Shown: piece after piece, positions 6,666 through 15,424 of the stretch
How positions within the stretch are numbered: position 1 is the first letter of the stretch
Layout: each line of letters opens with the position of its first letter
From: Pseudomonas sp. GD03858
Lineage (GTDB): Bacteria; Pseudomonadota; Gammaproteobacteria; Pseudomonadales; Pseudomonadaceae
NCBI RefSeq assembly: GCF_029840925.1
Contig: NZ_JAOCDM010000031.1
Coordinates: 1-48,075 of the forward strand
Direction of reading: 5' to 3'
Length of the DNA stretch: 48,075 nt
The notes under the pieces: generated by a model
Told to the model about the DNA's origin: nothing
Seen by the model: the letters and a program-made list of their open reading frames with translations, nothing else
The model's database searches: none
Position numbers and translations under genes: made by a program

Positions 6666-8471
6666 TTAGATGGACAGACCGAAGTCTTCTTCCTTCATCG
6701 CCATCAGGTTGTTGGCGCCGGACAGGATCGCCGCCACGTGCGAACGGGTACGCGGCAGGATGCGCTGGAAGTAGAAACGCGCGGTCTGCAGCTTGGCGGT
6801 GTAGAACGCCTCTTCGCTGGTGCCGGCCGCCAGTTTCTCGGCCGCCAGGCGAGCGATGTCGGCCCAGAAGTAGGCCAGGCAGGCATAGCCGGAGTACATC
6901 AGGTAGTCCACCGAAGCAGCACCGACTTCCTCGCGGTCCTTCATCGCAGCCATGCCGATCTTCATGGTCAGCTCGCCCCACTCCTTGTTGATCGCGGCCA
7001 GTGGCTCGACGAACTCCTTGGTAGCCTCGTTGCCTTCCTGGGACTGGCAGAACTTGTGGACGATCTTGGTGAAGCCCTTGAGTGCCTCGCCCTGGGTCAT
7101 CAGAACCTTGCGACCGAGCAGATCGAGCGCCTGAATGCCGGTGGTGCCTTCGTACAGCATGGAGATACGGCTGTCGCGCACGTTCTGCTCCATGCCCCAC
7201 TCGGCGATGAAGCCATGGCCGCCGTAGATCTGCACGCCGTGGTTGGCGGCCTCGAAGCCGACTTCGGTCATGAACGCCTTGGCGATCGGGGTCAGGAAGG
7301 CCAGCAGGGCGTCGGCCTTCTTGCGCTCCTCTTCGTCCTGGCTGTACTTGACGATGTCCACCTGCTTGGCGGTGAAGTACACCATCGCACGGTTGCCTTC
7401 GGCGAAGGCCTTCATGGTCAGCAGCATGCGGCGCACGTCCGGGTGGACGATGATCGGGTCGGCGGCCTTGTCCGGTGCTTTCGGGCCGGTCAGCGAGCGC
7501 ATCTGCAGGCGGTCACGGGCGTACTTCAGGCCGCCCTGGAACGCCACCTCGGCGTGGGCCAGGCCTTGCAGCGCGGTACCCAGGCGAGCGGTGTTCATGA
7601 AGGTGAACATGCAGTTCAGGCCCTTGTTGGCCGGGCCGATCAGGTAGCCGGTGGCGCCGTCGAAGTTCATCACGCAGGTGGCGTTGCCGTGAATGCCCAT
7701 CTTGTGCTCGAGGGAACCGCAGCTCACGCCGTTGCGCTCGCCCGCGCCGCCTTCGGCGTTGGGCAGGAACTTCGGCACGATGAACAGCGAGATGCCTTTG
7801 GTGCCGGCCGGTGCGTCGGGCAGGCGGGCCAGGACGATATGAACGATGTTGTCGGCCATGTCGTGCTCACCGGCCGAGATGAAGATCTTGGTGCCGGAAA
7901 CCTTGTAGCTGCCGTCGGCCTGAGGCTCGGCCTTGGTACGCAGCATGCCCAGGTCGGTGCCGCAGTGCGGCTCGGTCAGGCACATGGTGCCGGTCCACTC
8001 GCCGGACACCAGCTTGGTCAGGTAGGTGTGCTGCTGCTCGGGGGTGCCATGGGCGGAGATGGTGTTCATCGCGCCGTGGGACAGGCCCGGGTACATGCCC
8101 CACGACCAGTTGGACTCACCCACCATCTCGCTCAGCGCCAGGCCCAGCGACTCCGGCAGGCCTTGGCCGCCATGGTCGACATCGTGCGCCAGGCTAGGCC
8201 AGCCGCCTTCGACGAATTGCTTGTAGGCTTCCTTGAAGCCAGTCGGGGTCTTAACGCCCGATTCGCTCCAGGTGCAGCCTTCCAGGTCGCCGACGCGGTT
8301 CAGCGGGGCCAGGACCTCTTCACAGAATTTCGCGCCTTCTTCCAGGATCGCGTCGACCATGTCGGGGGTGGCGTCCTGGCAGCCCGGCAGGCTCTGATAG
8401 TGCGCCTCATAGCCGAGCAGCTCGTCGCGAACGAAGCGGATATCACGCAAGGGGGCTTTGTAATCAGGCAT
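6666..8471 (-). CDS. Acyl-CoA dehydrogenase, PsrA-box-associated paralogue (FadE-type, 601 aa)
   Basis: A 601-residue acyl-CoA dehydrogenase of the same long subclass as the protein at 3123-4901. Visible: CLTEPHCGTDLG (164-175), GTKIFISAGEHD (193-204), the shared PIIVHPDVRRMLLTMKA block (339-355), and YEGTTGIQALDL with probable catalytic Glu441. It should perform the first oxidation of fatty acyl-CoA beta-oxidation with electron transfer through ETF. ATG at 8471 follows AGAGG. Two overlapping PsrA-type operators lie 71-97 bases upstream of the start, consistent with induction by long-chain acyl-CoA. PsrA control of the P. aeruginosa counterpart PA0506 is my recollection of the literature. A strong terminator follows, so the gene is probably monocistronic. 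Confidence 0.93.
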   Translation of the reverse strand: MPDYKAPLRDIRFVRDELLGYEAHYQSLPGCQDATPDMVDAILEEGAKFCEEVLAPLNRVGDLEGCTWSESGVKTPTGFKEAYKQFVEGGWPSLAHDVDHGGQGLPESLGLALSEMVGESNWSWGMYPGLSHGAMNTISAHGTPEQQHTYLTKLVSGEWTGTMCLTEPHCGTDLGMLRTKAEPQADGSYKVSGTKIFISAGEHDMADNIVHIVLARLPDAPAGTKGISLFIVPKFLPNAEGGAGERNGVSCGSLEHKMGIHGNATCVMNFDGATGYLIGPANKGLNCMFTFMNTARLGTALQGLAHAEVAFQGGLKYARDRLQMRSLTGPKAPDKAADPIIVHPDVRRMLLTMKAFAEGNRAMVYFTAKQVDIVKYSQDEEERKKADALLAFLTPIAKAFMTEVGFEAANHGVQIYGGHGFIAEWGMEQNVRDSRISMLYEGTTGIQALDLLGRKVLMTQGEALKGFTKIVHKFCQSQEGNEATKEFVEPLAAINKEWGELTMKIGMAAMKDREEVGAASVDYLMYSGYACLAYFWADIARLAAEKLAAGTSEEAFYTAKLQTARFYFQRILPRTRSHVAAILSGANNLMAMKEEDFGLSI

Positions 8472-8541
8472 TGCGATGAACCTCTGTGATGAGTTCGGTA
8501 GGGAGACCGCTGATACCGACCAGCTCTTGGCGGCTTTCGGT

Positions 8542-8568
8542 CAAACAGTTGTTTGAAACTTACGTTTA
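8542..8568 (-). promoter_or_regulatory. Two overlapping PsrA-type operators
   Basis: CAAACAGTTGTTTG (8542-8555) is an exact (G/C)AAAC-N4-GTTT(G/C) dyad. It shares its last G with a second, slightly weaker GAAAC-TTAC-GTTTA unit (8555-8568). Placement before a fatty-acid dehydrogenase gene fits repression by PsrA, a TetR-family long-chain-fatty-acid sensor. Confidence 0.78.
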
Positions 8569-8644
8569 GGTGATCTCATTGTCAAGGTGGGTCAGTAGTG
8601 TCATTTAAGCCGCCGAACACGACATTTATGCCAAGCCTCTTCAA

Positions 8645-8720
8645 ACGCATCGCGGGGCAAGCCCGCTCCCACGCAATGTCATTAGACGGGGCGTGGGAGC
8701 GGGCTTGCCCCGCGATGCGT
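8645..8720. repeat. REP hairpin (GCGGGGCAAGCCCGC family)
   Basis: Perfect 30-bp inverted arms (8645-8674 with 8691-8720) reading ACGCATCGCGGGGCAAGCCC outward, with a 16-base loop. It lies 20 bases past the stop of the 98-residue protein gene on the minus strand. Same family as 20852-20916 and 28619-28718. Confidence 0.9.
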
Positions 8721-8739
8721 TGCCGGACGAGCCGGCAGG

Positions 8740-9036
8740 TCAGACGTAGGTGTCGATGAAGCGACCGAGCATTTCGTCCGAAGCCTTGGCGACCTTGGCG
8801 CCCAGTTCGACCTCATGCTTGCCCAGGGCCAACTGGACGGTGCTGGTGGCCAGGTCCAGTTGCTGGCTGCGGTCGACACCACGCAGGCGTTCGGCCTGGT
8901 ACTCGGTGGACTGGCCACCGGCCCCGCGCTCGACCGCACCGCTGGCGATCTGCTGGGCGGCCTGGTCGACACGGTTCTGGCCGTTCTGGATGGCGCCAAG
9001 GCCCGCGTAGAAAGCGGAGCTCGCATTGATTTCCAT
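8740..9036 (-). CDS. Conserved small protein of unknown function (98 aa)
   Basis: A 98-residue soluble protein without signal peptide or membrane segment. Its N-terminus (MEINASSAFYAGLGAIQNGQ, then NRVDQAAQQIASG) and C-terminus (DLATSTVQLALGKHEVELGAK, then VAKASDEMLGRFIDTYV) are helical and rich in Ala/Gln. The pattern is loosely reminiscent of the paired terminal helices of flagellin and rod proteins: a short amphipathic start with Asn-x-Val-x-x-Ala repeats and a C-terminal VxxxxEMLGxxIDTY. That resemblance is by eye only. ATG at 9036 follows GGAG. A gene in the same position (between bioD and acyl-CoA dehydrogenase) exists in P. aeruginosa as I recall, so it is probably real and conserved. 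Function unknown. Confidence 0.7.
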   Translation of the reverse strand: MEINASSAFYAGLGAIQNGQNRVDQAAQQIASGAVERGAGGQSTEYQAERLRGVDRSQQLDLATSTVQLALGKHEVELGAKVAKASDEMLGRFIDTYV

Positions 9037-9215
9037 GTCAGGACTCCGTGACGCTGAAGGGGAAACAGAGCTTATTAAAGCAGCACATCAGGCAAAAGGC
9101 CCGTTTAAATCGCTAATGGCCTAGTGCCATTTAATAGATTGGGCGATGGAACGGTGCCTTTCATTGGCAGCGCCTGGCCATCAGCAATTCATGGGAGCGC
9201 CAGATCGAGCAGAGG

Positions 9216-9896
9216 CTAATCCAGCAGATCCAGCTGCAAGTGCTCGGCCACCGCGTCCGGCCCCGCCTGCTTGAGCCAGGGTACACGTCCGAGGCACGGT
9301 GCCGGCAAGCGCTCGGCCAGGCTGGAGAGGTTCTCTTCCAGGCGCGATGTCCGCGGATCGACGATATTCGCCACCCAGCCGGCCAGTTGCAGCCCGTCCC
9401 GAGCGATGGCCTCGGCGCTGAGCAGTGCGTGGTTGATACACCCCAGGCGCACGCCGACCACCAGGATCACCGGCAGTTTCAGGGCGATGGCAAGGTCCGA
9501 GAGGTTGGCATGATCGGACAGCGGCACACGCCAGCCACCGGCGCCCTCGATCAAGGTGAAGTCGGCACGCTGCTCCAGCACCTGCTGCATGGCATCGCGC
9601 AGCGTCGGTACGCTCAGCGCCACGCCGGCCTCGCGCGCCGCCACGTGCGGGGCGATGGCCGGCTCGAAGGCGAACGGGTTGATGGCCTCGTAAGGCAGCT
9701 TGATCGAGCTTTCATCGATCAGCGCCAGGGCATCGCTGTTGCGCAGCCCTTTTGGCGTGACCGAGCACCCGGACGCCACTGGCTTGGCCGCCAGCGTGCT
9801 GAGGCCGAGCTGACGCGCCGCATGCAGCAGCCCTGCGGCGATGGTGGTCTTGCCGACATCGGTGTCGGTACCTGCGATGAAGTAGGCCTGGCTCAT
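9216..9896 (-). CDS. bioD: Dethiobiotin synthetase
   Basis: A 226-residue ATP-dependent enzyme that closes the ureido ring: 7,8-diaminopelargonate + CO2 + ATP gives dethiobiotin. The start MSQAYFIAGTDTDVGKTTIA carries the P-loop GTDTDVGKTT (9-18), and LAAKPVASG (35-43) and LIEGAGGWRVPLSD are characteristic of the family. The chosen ATG at 9896 starts one base after the bioC stop (TGA-G-ATG), so translation is coupled; a longer in-frame reading to 10079 is only an overlap inside bioC. Last gene of the bioB-F-H-C-D operon. Confidence 0.95.
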   Translation of the reverse strand: MSQAYFIAGTDTDVGKTTIAAGLLHAARQLGLSTLAAKPVASGCSVTPKGLRNSDALALIDESSIKLPYEAINPFAFEPAIAPHVAAREAGVALSVPTLRDAMQQVLEQRADFTLIEGAGGWRVPLSDHANLSDLAIALKLPVILVVGVRLGCINHALLSAEAIARDGLQLAGWVANIVDPRTSRLEENLSSLAERLPAPCLGRVPWLKQAGPDAVAEHLQLDLLD

Positions 9897-9897
9897 C

Positions 9898-10722
9898 TCA
9901 CGACTCCTGCGCCAACGGTTTACGCAACACACCGTAGACCACCTGATAGGTGGCGGGCAGGCCCTGCGGCTGGCGGAACTGCTCGTAGGCCTGCAACAGG
10001 CCTTGCATTCGCGCGCGCCCGGTAAGCCCCGATGGACGCCCCGGGTTGAGGTTGTGCGCGCCCAGTGCCTTGAGTTCATGGGTCAGGCTGCGCACATCGG
10101 GGTAATGCAACACGTGAGGACGGCGATCCAGTTCGAGCAGATCCAAGCCGCTTTCGGCGCACAGGCGCTGGTAGTCCTCGAAACGCCGGAAACGATTGAC
10201 GTGCACCATGCCGTCCACCGCCTGCCAGCTGGCGCGCAGCTCGTCGAGGGTGCCCACGCACAGGCTGCTGAACGCCAGCACACCACCAGGGCGCAGGGCC
10301 CGCCGAGCTTCGCCCAGCACACTGGCGAACTGTCCGCACCACTGCACCGCCAGGCTGCTGAACAGCAGGTCGACGCAACCGTCACGCAAGGGTAGGCGCT
10401 CGGCGTCGCCCGCCACATGATGCCGGGCACCGCCCTGCCCGCGGGCATGGCGCAACATGCCCTCGGCGATGTCCACCGCCACGCCGTCGGCGGCGGCGAA
10501 ACGCTCGCCCAACATCCGACTGAAATGCCCAGTGCCGCTGCCCAGGTCGAGCCAGCGCGCAGGCGTGAACCCGGCGGGCAGCCGCGCCAGCAGCGCCATG
10601 CCCACGGCGCGCTGCAGGGCCGCGACACTGTCGTAGCTGGCCGCCGCGCGGGAGAACGAAGCCGCCACCTGGCGCTTGTCCGGCAAGGTGCCGGGCAGGG
10701 TTGGGCGGGAAAGATCAGTCAT
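9898..10722 (-). CDS. bioC: Malonyl-[acyl-carrier protein] O-methyltransferase
   Basis: A 274-residue SAM-dependent methyltransferase that methylates the free carboxyl of malonyl-ACP so that the fatty-acid machinery can build the pimeloyl chain. The N-terminus shows the BioC-typical [26 protein letters not shown]. Motif I is [11 protein letters not shown] (about residues 56-66), followed by [10 protein letters not shown] and [12 protein letters not shown]. The start at 10722 ([11 protein letters not shown]) overlaps the end of bioH by eight bases; an upstream extension to 10791 would run deep into bioH and is rejected. It works with BioH, which removes the methyl ester at the end of the cycle. 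Confidence 0.93.
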   Translation of the reverse strand: MTDLSRPTLPGTLPDKRQVAASFSRAAASYDSVAALQRAVGMALLARLPAGFTPARWLDLGSGTGHFSRMLGERFAAADGVAVDIAEGMLRHARGQGGARHHVAGDAERLPLRDGCVDLLFSSLAVQWCGQFASVLGEARRALRPGGVLAFSSLCVGTLDELRASWQAVDGMVHVNRFRRFEDYQRLCAESGLDLLELDRRPHVLHYPDVRSLTHELKALGAHNLNPGRPSGLTGRARMQGLLQAYEQFRQPQGLPATYQVVYGVLRKPLAQES

Positions 10723-11446
10723 CACCACTCTCATGCAGGAAACTCTTGATGCCCGCTGCCAACTCCTGGGGATACTCCAGCAGGAAGGCATGGGAACTGT
10801 CTTCGACCAGGCCGACTTCCACGTCCGGCAGCAGGTCGCTCAGGGCCTTGGCCGCTTCCACCGGTACCAGCGCGTCACTGCCGGCGAACAGATGTAGCTG
10901 CGGGCCTCCGTATTGCTCCAGGGCGCTGCGCGTATCGAGGCTGGCCAGCACTTCGAGGCCTCTGGCCAGGTACAGCGGATCGGTGTCGGGCACGCCTACC
11001 CCCAGTTGACGCAGCAGGGTGCGCGGTTGCTGCGCGCCCTCGCTGCACAAGGTGCGAAAGCGCTTGAGGGTGACGTGCGTGTGGCTGCGGCAACCATCCA
11101 GGAAAGTGCCGAAGGTATCTGCAGCCATGCCGTGCGGCCAGTCCGCCCGGGCCACGAAGCTGGGGTTGCTGGCCAGGGTGAGCAGGCCACAGCAGTGGTC
11201 GCCGCGCTTGTGCGCCAAGGCGCTGGCGAGCATGCCGCCCAGCGACCAGCCACCCAGCCACACATCGGTCGGCAACGTGCGGTCCAGGTGTTCGATCCAG
11301 GCTTGGGGATCACTGTCGGCCAGTTCCGGCAGGGGCATCAACTCGACTTGCAGGCGTGAATCCTGGGCGCGCAGGCTGGCGGCCAGCGGTTCCAGTGAGG
11401 CGGTGCCCAGGCCCCAGCCGGGCAGTAGGATCAGGCGGTTACGCAT
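10715..11446 (-). CDS. bioH: Pimeloyl-[acyl-carrier protein] methyl ester esterase
   Basis: A 243-residue alpha/beta hydrolase that demethylates pimeloyl-ACP methyl ester, releasing pimeloyl-ACP for BioF. Start [15 protein letters not shown] (oxyanion-side HGW-like strand), nucleophile elbow GGWSLGG with Ser68, acid in FAGSDALVP, and catalytic His in [11 protein letters not shown] near the C-terminus. The ATG at 11446 overlaps the bioF stop by eight bases, a coupling repeated at the bioH-bioC junction. Having both bioC and bioH in one operon with bioF gives a complete BioC-BioH route. Confidence 0.93.
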   Translation of the reverse strand: MRNRLILLPGWGLGTASLEPLAASLRAQDSRLQVELMPLPELADSDPQAWIEHLDRTLPTDVWLGGWSLGGMLASALAHKRGDHCCGLLTLASNPSFVARADWPHGMAADTFGTFLDGCRSHTHVTLKRFRTLCSEGAQQPRTLLRQLGVGVPDTDPLYLARGLEVLASLDTRSALEQYGGPQLHLFAGSDALVPVEAAKALSDLLPDVEVGLVEDSSHAFLLEYPQELAAGIKSFLHESGDD

Positions 11447-12611
11447 CGGCGGACTCCAGCTGTGGATGACACTCGGCCAATGCATTCAACAATAGCTGGA
11501 CCTGCGCCTCGCTGTGGGCGGCGCTCAAGGTCACGCGCAAGCGCGCGCCGCCAGCGGGCACGGTGGGTGGTCGAATCGCCGTGACCAGCAGCCCGCGTTC
11601 GCGCAACAGCCGGGACAATGTCAGCGCCCGCCCCGCATCGCCGATCAGGATCGGCTGGATCGCGGTGTGGCTTTCCATCAGCGTCAGCCCGATTTGCTCG
11701 GCGCCCGTGCGGAATTGCCGGATCAACGCGGCCAGGTGCTCGCGACGCCAACGCTCGCTGCGCAGCAACTCCAGGGCCTTGAGGGTGGCGCAGGCCAGCG
11801 CCGGTGGCTGGCTGGTGGTGTAGATATAGGGCCGGGCAAACTGTACCAGCGCCTCGATCAGTTCCTCGCTGCCGGCGACGAAGGCACCGGAAGTGCCACA
11901 AGCCTTGCCCAGCGTGCCGATCAACACCGGCACGTCGTCGACAGCGAGGCCGAAGTGCTCGACCAGCCCGCCGCCGTTGTCGCCGAGCGTGCCGAAACCA
12001 TGGGCGTCGTCGACCATCAGCCAGGCATCACGGGCGCGGGCCTCCTTGGCCAGGGCCGGCAGGTCGGCGCAGTCACCGTCCATGCTGAACACGCCGTCGG
12101 TGACCACCAGGGTATTGCCGCTGGCCTTGTCCAGGCGGCTGGCCAGGCTGGCCGGATCATTGTGCAGGTAGCGGCTGAAGCGCGCGCCGCTGAGCAGCCC
12201 GCCATCCAGCAGGGAAGCATGGTTGAGGCGATCCTGCAGCACCGTGTCGCCCTGCCCCACCAGCGCGGTGATCGCGCCGAGGTTGGCCATGTAGCCGGTG
12301 GAGAACAACAGCGCGCGCGGGCGCCCGGTCAGGTCGGCCAGGGCCTCTTCCACCTGATGGTGCGGTGTGCTGTGGCCGATCACCAGGTGCGAGGCACCGC
12401 CGCCGACACCCCAGCGCTCGGCGCCCTCGCGCCAGGCCTTGATCACTTCAGGGTGGTTGGCCAGGCCCAGGTAATCGTTGCTGCAGAACGCCAGCAATGG
12501 CTGGCCGTCGACCACCACCTGCGGCCCCTGTGGGCTCTGAAGCAGAGGACGTTGGCGGTAAAGGTCGGCGGCGCGCCGTTCGGCTAGCCGCGCGGCGAGG
12601 TCGAAAGCCAT
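11439..12611 (-). CDS. bioF: 8-amino-7-oxononanoate synthase
   Basis: A 390-residue PLP enzyme of the alpha-oxoamine synthase family joining pimeloyl-ACP and L-alanine with loss of CO2. Motifs: [13 protein letters not shown] (42-54), [12 protein letters not shown] (70-81), [10 protein letters not shown] (171-180), [11 protein letters not shown] (200-210) and [12 protein letters not shown] with PLP Lys236. Length is normal for the family. The ATG at 12611 is two bases past the bioB stop, and its 3' end overlaps bioH. bioA is not in this operon, which is usual in pseudomonads. Confidence 0.96.
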   Translation of the reverse strand: MAFDLAARLAERRAADLYRQRPLLQSPQGPQVVVDGQPLLAFCSNDYLGLANHPEVIKAWREGAERWGVGGGASHLVIGHSTPHHQVEEALADLTGRPRALLFSTGYMANLGAITALVGQGDTVLQDRLNHASLLDGGLLSGARFSRYLHNDPASLASRLDKASGNTLVVTDGVFSMDGDCADLPALAKEARARDAWLMVDDAHGFGTLGDNGGGLVEHFGLAVDDVPVLIGTLGKACGTSGAFVAGSEELIEALVQFARPYIYTTSQPPALACATLKALELLRSERWRREHLAALIRQFRTGAEQIGLTLMESHTAIQPILIGDAGRALTLSRLLRERGLLVTAIRPPTVPAGGARLRVTLSAAHSEAQVQLLLNALAECHPQLESADA

Positions 12612-12613
12612 GT

Positions 12614-13672
12614 TCAGGCCGTGGCTGCGTCGTAGAACAGCTCGCTGCTGCGTTGCTCGACCAGGGCCTGCTCGATGGCCGCCTGGTGTACTTCGTCGGC
12701 GTGCTCTTCGCGGGCTTCGGGCAGGATGCCGAGGCGGGCGAACAGCTGCATGTCCTTGTCGGCTTGCGGGTTGGCGGTGGTCAGCAGTTTTTCGCCGTAG
12801 AAGATCGAGTTGGCGCCAGCCATGAAGGCCAGGGCCTGCATCTGCTCGTTCATCTGCTCGCGGCCGGCGGACAGGCGCACGTGGGACTTGGGCATGAGGA
12901 TCCGGGCCACGGCCAGCATGCGGATGAAGTCGAACGGGTCGACGTCCTCTTCATCGGCCAGCGGCGTGCCAGCGACCTTGACCAGCATGTTGATCGGCAC
13001 CGACTCCGGGTGCTCAGGCAGGTTGGCCAGCTGGATCAAGAGGCCGGCGCGGTCGTCCAGCGACTCGCCCATGCCGAGGATGCCGCCGGAGCAGATCTTC
13101 ATGCCGGCATCGCGCACGTAGGCCAGGGTCTGCAGGCGCTCGCTGTAGGTGCGGGTGGTGATGATGCTGCCGTAGAACTCCGGCGAGGTGTCGAGGTTGT
13201 GGTTGTAGTAGTCCAGGCCGGCCTGGGCCAGGGCCTGGGTCTGCTCCTGATCGAGCCTGCCGAGGGTCATGCAGGTCTCCAGGCCCATGGCCTTCACCCC
13301 TTTGACCATCTCCAGCACGTACGGCATGTCCTTGGCCGACGGATGCTTCCACGCCGCGCCCATGCAGAAACGGGTCGAGCCGATGGCCTTGGCCCGGGCG
13401 GCCTCTTCCAGCACCTTCTGCACTTCCATCAGCTTCTGCTTTTCCAGCCCGGTGTTGTAGTGGCCGGACTGCGGACAATATTTGCAATCTTCCGGGCAGG
13501 CGCCGGTCTTGATCGACAGCAGCGTGGAAACCTGCACGCGGTTGGGGTCGAAGTGCGCGCGGTGGACGGTCTGGGCCTGGAACAGCAGGTCGTTGAACGG
13601 CTGCTGGAACAGCGCCTTGACCTCGGCCAGGGACCAATCGTGACGTGTGGTTGCAATTGCACTGGCGCTCAT
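12614..13672 (-). CDS. bioB: Biotin synthase
   Basis: A 352-residue radical-SAM enzyme inserting sulfur into dethiobiotin. The [4Fe-4S] motif [14 protein letters not shown] has Cys59, Cys63 and Cys66; other family blocks are [32 protein letters not shown] and [14 protein letters not shown]. It is the first gene of the five-gene minus-strand biotin operon. AAGGAA precedes the ATG at 13672. The upstream region is shared with divergent comF and carries a BirA-type operator 96-126 bases before the start, so biotin sufficiency probably represses the operon. Confidence 0.97.
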   Translation of the reverse strand: MSASAIATTRHDWSLAEVKALFQQPFNDLLFQAQTVHRAHFDPNRVQVSTLLSIKTGACPEDCKYCPQSGHYNTGLEKQKLMEVQKVLEEAARAKAIGSTRFCMGAAWKHPSAKDMPYVLEMVKGVKAMGLETCMTLGRLDQEQTQALAQAGLDYYNHNLDTSPEFYGSIITTRTYSERLQTLAYVRDAGMKICSGGILGMGESLDDRAGLLIQLANLPEHPESVPINMLVKVAGTPLADEEDVDPFDFIRMLAVARILMPKSHVRLSAGREQMNEQMQALAFMAGANSIFYGEKLLTTANPQADKDMQLFARLGILPEAREEHADEVHQAAIEQALVEQRSSELFYDAATA

Positions 13673-13761
13673 CGGCGTTTCCTTATCTAGGGTCTGACTG
13701 ACGCCGGGAGAAGAAAGCCCGCCAGCGCATCACGGATAGCTCGCATAGTCACGGAAGGCCC

Positions 13762-14499
13762 ATGAACTGTCAACCAAGCATAAAGACACTGGTTTACATC
13801 TGTACAAATATCAATCAGTCATGCCTATTGTGTGACGAACCCGCCCTGCAGCCCTATCCGCTATGCATGGCCTGCGAACGCGAACTGCCGTGGCTGGGCC
13901 TGCACTGCCGCCGCTGCGCCTTGCCCACGGCCTGCGGCGAACTCGCTTGCATCAGCTGCGAACAGCGTCCGCCAGCCTTCAGCCAGGTGATCGCGCCCTG
14001 GTCTTTCGGCTTTCCCATCGACACGCTGGTCAGCCGCTTCAAGCATGCCAGACAGTGGCCCCTGGGCCGGCTGATGGCGCAGCTGCTCGGCCACGCACTG
14101 GAGCATCACTACGCAGAAGGCCTGCCGCGCCCCGACCGACTGCTGCCCGTGCCACTGGCCAAGGGTCGGCTGCGCCAGCGAGGTTTCAACCAGGCGGCGA
14201 TGCTCGCCCACTGGCTGGCCAGGCAATTGCGCCTGCCGTGCGACGAACATCTGCTTGAACGCATCCGTGACACCCCGGCCCAGCAGGTACTTGGCGCCAA
14301 GGCCCGTCGGGGCAACCTGCGCCGGGCCTTCGCGCTCGCCAAGGAGGCGGACATCGACGGCCTGCACCTGGCGGTGGTCGACGACGTGCTGACCACCGGC
14401 GCGACCGCCCAGGCGCTGGCCCGACTGCTGCGCGGGGCCGGCGCCCGCCGTGTCGATATCTATTGCCTGGCACGCACACCCAAGCCGGATCAGGCTTGA
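13762..14499 (+). CDS. comF: ComF-family phosphoribosyltransferase-like protein
   Basis: A 245-residue ComF/GntX-type protein. The N-terminal part has a CxxC-rich zinc-ribbon region (CLLCDEP, CMACE, CRRC, CGELACISC; residues about 23-70). The C-terminal part is a type-I phosphoribosyltransferase fold with the PRPP-loop sequence LAVVDDVLTTGATAQAL (about 203-219). ComF proteins support DNA uptake in competent bacteria; in pseudomonads the activity is not established. Start at 13762 keeps the N-terminal MNCQPSIKTLVY typical of Pseudomonas homologues as I recall; GGAAGG lies just upstream. Codons 3-13 overlap the BirA operator of the divergent biotin operon, so this 5' end is under two constraints. 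Confidence 0.88.
   Translation: MNCQPSIKTLVYICTNINQSCLLCDEPALQPYPLCMACERELPWLGLHCRRCALPTACGELACISCEQRPPAFSQVIAPWSFGFPIDTLVSRFKHARQWPLGRLMAQLLGHALEHHYAEGLPRPDRLLPVPLAKGRLRQRGFNQAAMLAHWLARQLRLPCDEHLLERIRDTPAQQVLGAKARRGNLRRAFALAKEADIDGLHLAVVDDVLTTGATAQALARLLRGAGARRVDIYCLARTPKPDQA
13768..13798 (-). promoter_or_regulatory. BirA-type operator of the biotin operon
   Basis: On the minus strand: TGTAAACC, 15 bases, GGTTGACA. This fits the BirA consensus of TGTAAACC and GGTTTACA arms separated by 14-16 bases, with a single mismatch. A TATGCT -10-like hexamer lies in the spacer, as expected for a repressor covering the bioB promoter. The site lies inside the first codons of comF. Confidence 0.8.
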
Positions 14500-14557
14500 C
14501 TTGACCCGGTGACGGCGGCAACGTCGCGGGACCTACACAACACCCGAATGCCCGCCC

Positions 14558-15322
14558 ATGTCCCTGCCTGCCCTGCTCACCCAGCACATCGTCCGTCGTC
14601 CACAGCGCATCGCCCTGCTGCAGCATGTCGCCGAGCAGGGCTCGATCACCCGCGCCGCCAAGGCCGCCGGGATCAGCTACAAGGCCGCCTGGGACGCCAT
14701 CGACGAACTCAACAACCTGGCGGCGCAACCACTGGTGGAGCGCAGTACTGGAGGCCGCGGCGGTGGCGGGGCGCGCTTGTCCGCCGAAGGCGAACGGGTC
14801 TTGCGCCTGTACCAACGCCTGCAGGCGTTGCAGGCGGAGATTCTCCAATCCCCCGAGGACAGCAGCGACCTCGACCTGCTCGGGCGTCTGATGCTGCGCA
14901 CCAGTGCCCGCAATCAGTTGCAAGGACGCATCAGCGGGCTGCGCCGCGAGGGCCGGCATGATCGCATCAGCCTGGCCCTGGGCGGCGGGCTGGAGATCGA
15001 AGCGTTGATCACCCGGGGCAGTACCGAGCGCCTGGAGCTGGCGCTAGGCGGCAGCGTGGTGGCCCTGCTGAAGGCGGGCTGGGTGCAGTTGCTGGGCGAT
15101 GACGAACAGGCGCAGGCAGGCAGCAACTGCCTGAAGGCCACGGTCGAGGAAATTCTCAGCGAGGAGGACGGGCCGGGCGAGGTACGCCTGGCACTGGGTA
15201 ACGGCCAGACCTTGTGCGCCATCGCCGAAGCCGCCTGGCTGGCGCAGTACCAGGTGCAACCGGGAAACGAGTTGCGGGTGCAGTTTCATCCGTCGTTCGT
15301 GCTGCTGGGGGTGCCGGTCTAG
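14558..15322 (+). CDS. modE: Molybdate-responsive transcriptional regulator ModE
   Basis: A 254-residue ModE. N-terminal winged helix-turn-helix (about 10-115): RIALLQHVAEQGSITRAAKA, then AGISYKAAWDAIDELNN and the ModE-typical ERSTGGRGGGGARLS loop. The C-terminal half has two TOBE/Mop-like repeats (about 120-185 and 190-254; RNQLQGRISGLRREGRHDRI and NCLKATVEEILSEEDGPGEV) that bind molybdate or tungstate. ModE-Mo normally represses modABC and can activate molybdoenzyme genes. No molybdate transporter genes are in this window, so this ModE is unlinked from its expected targets. No strong ribosome site precedes the ATG. Confidence 0.92.
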   Translation: MSLPALLTQHIVRRPQRIALLQHVAEQGSITRAAKAAGISYKAAWDAIDELNNLAAQPLVERSTGGRGGGGARLSAEGERVLRLYQRLQALQAEILQSPEDSSDLDLLGRLMLRTSARNQLQGRISGLRREGRHDRISLALGGGLEIEALITRGSTERLELALGGSVVALLKAGWVQLLGDDEQAQAGSNCLKATVEEILSEEDGPGEVRLALGNGQTLCAIAEAAWLAQYQVQPGNELRVQFHPSFVLLGVPV

Positions 15323-15424
15323 CCCGGCCAGCCCGCGTCCACGGGAGCTTGTGGCCACCGATCTGCGGCAAGGACTGGCCTGGGGTAACATGCCCGCACG
15401 CAGTCCCCGCGACCGGAGCCTTTC

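Noticed and set aside
9110..9150. Possible sigma-54 promoter (TGGCAC...) upstream of the 98-residue protein gene
   Set aside because: The GG-GC spacing does not fit the -24/-12 rule.
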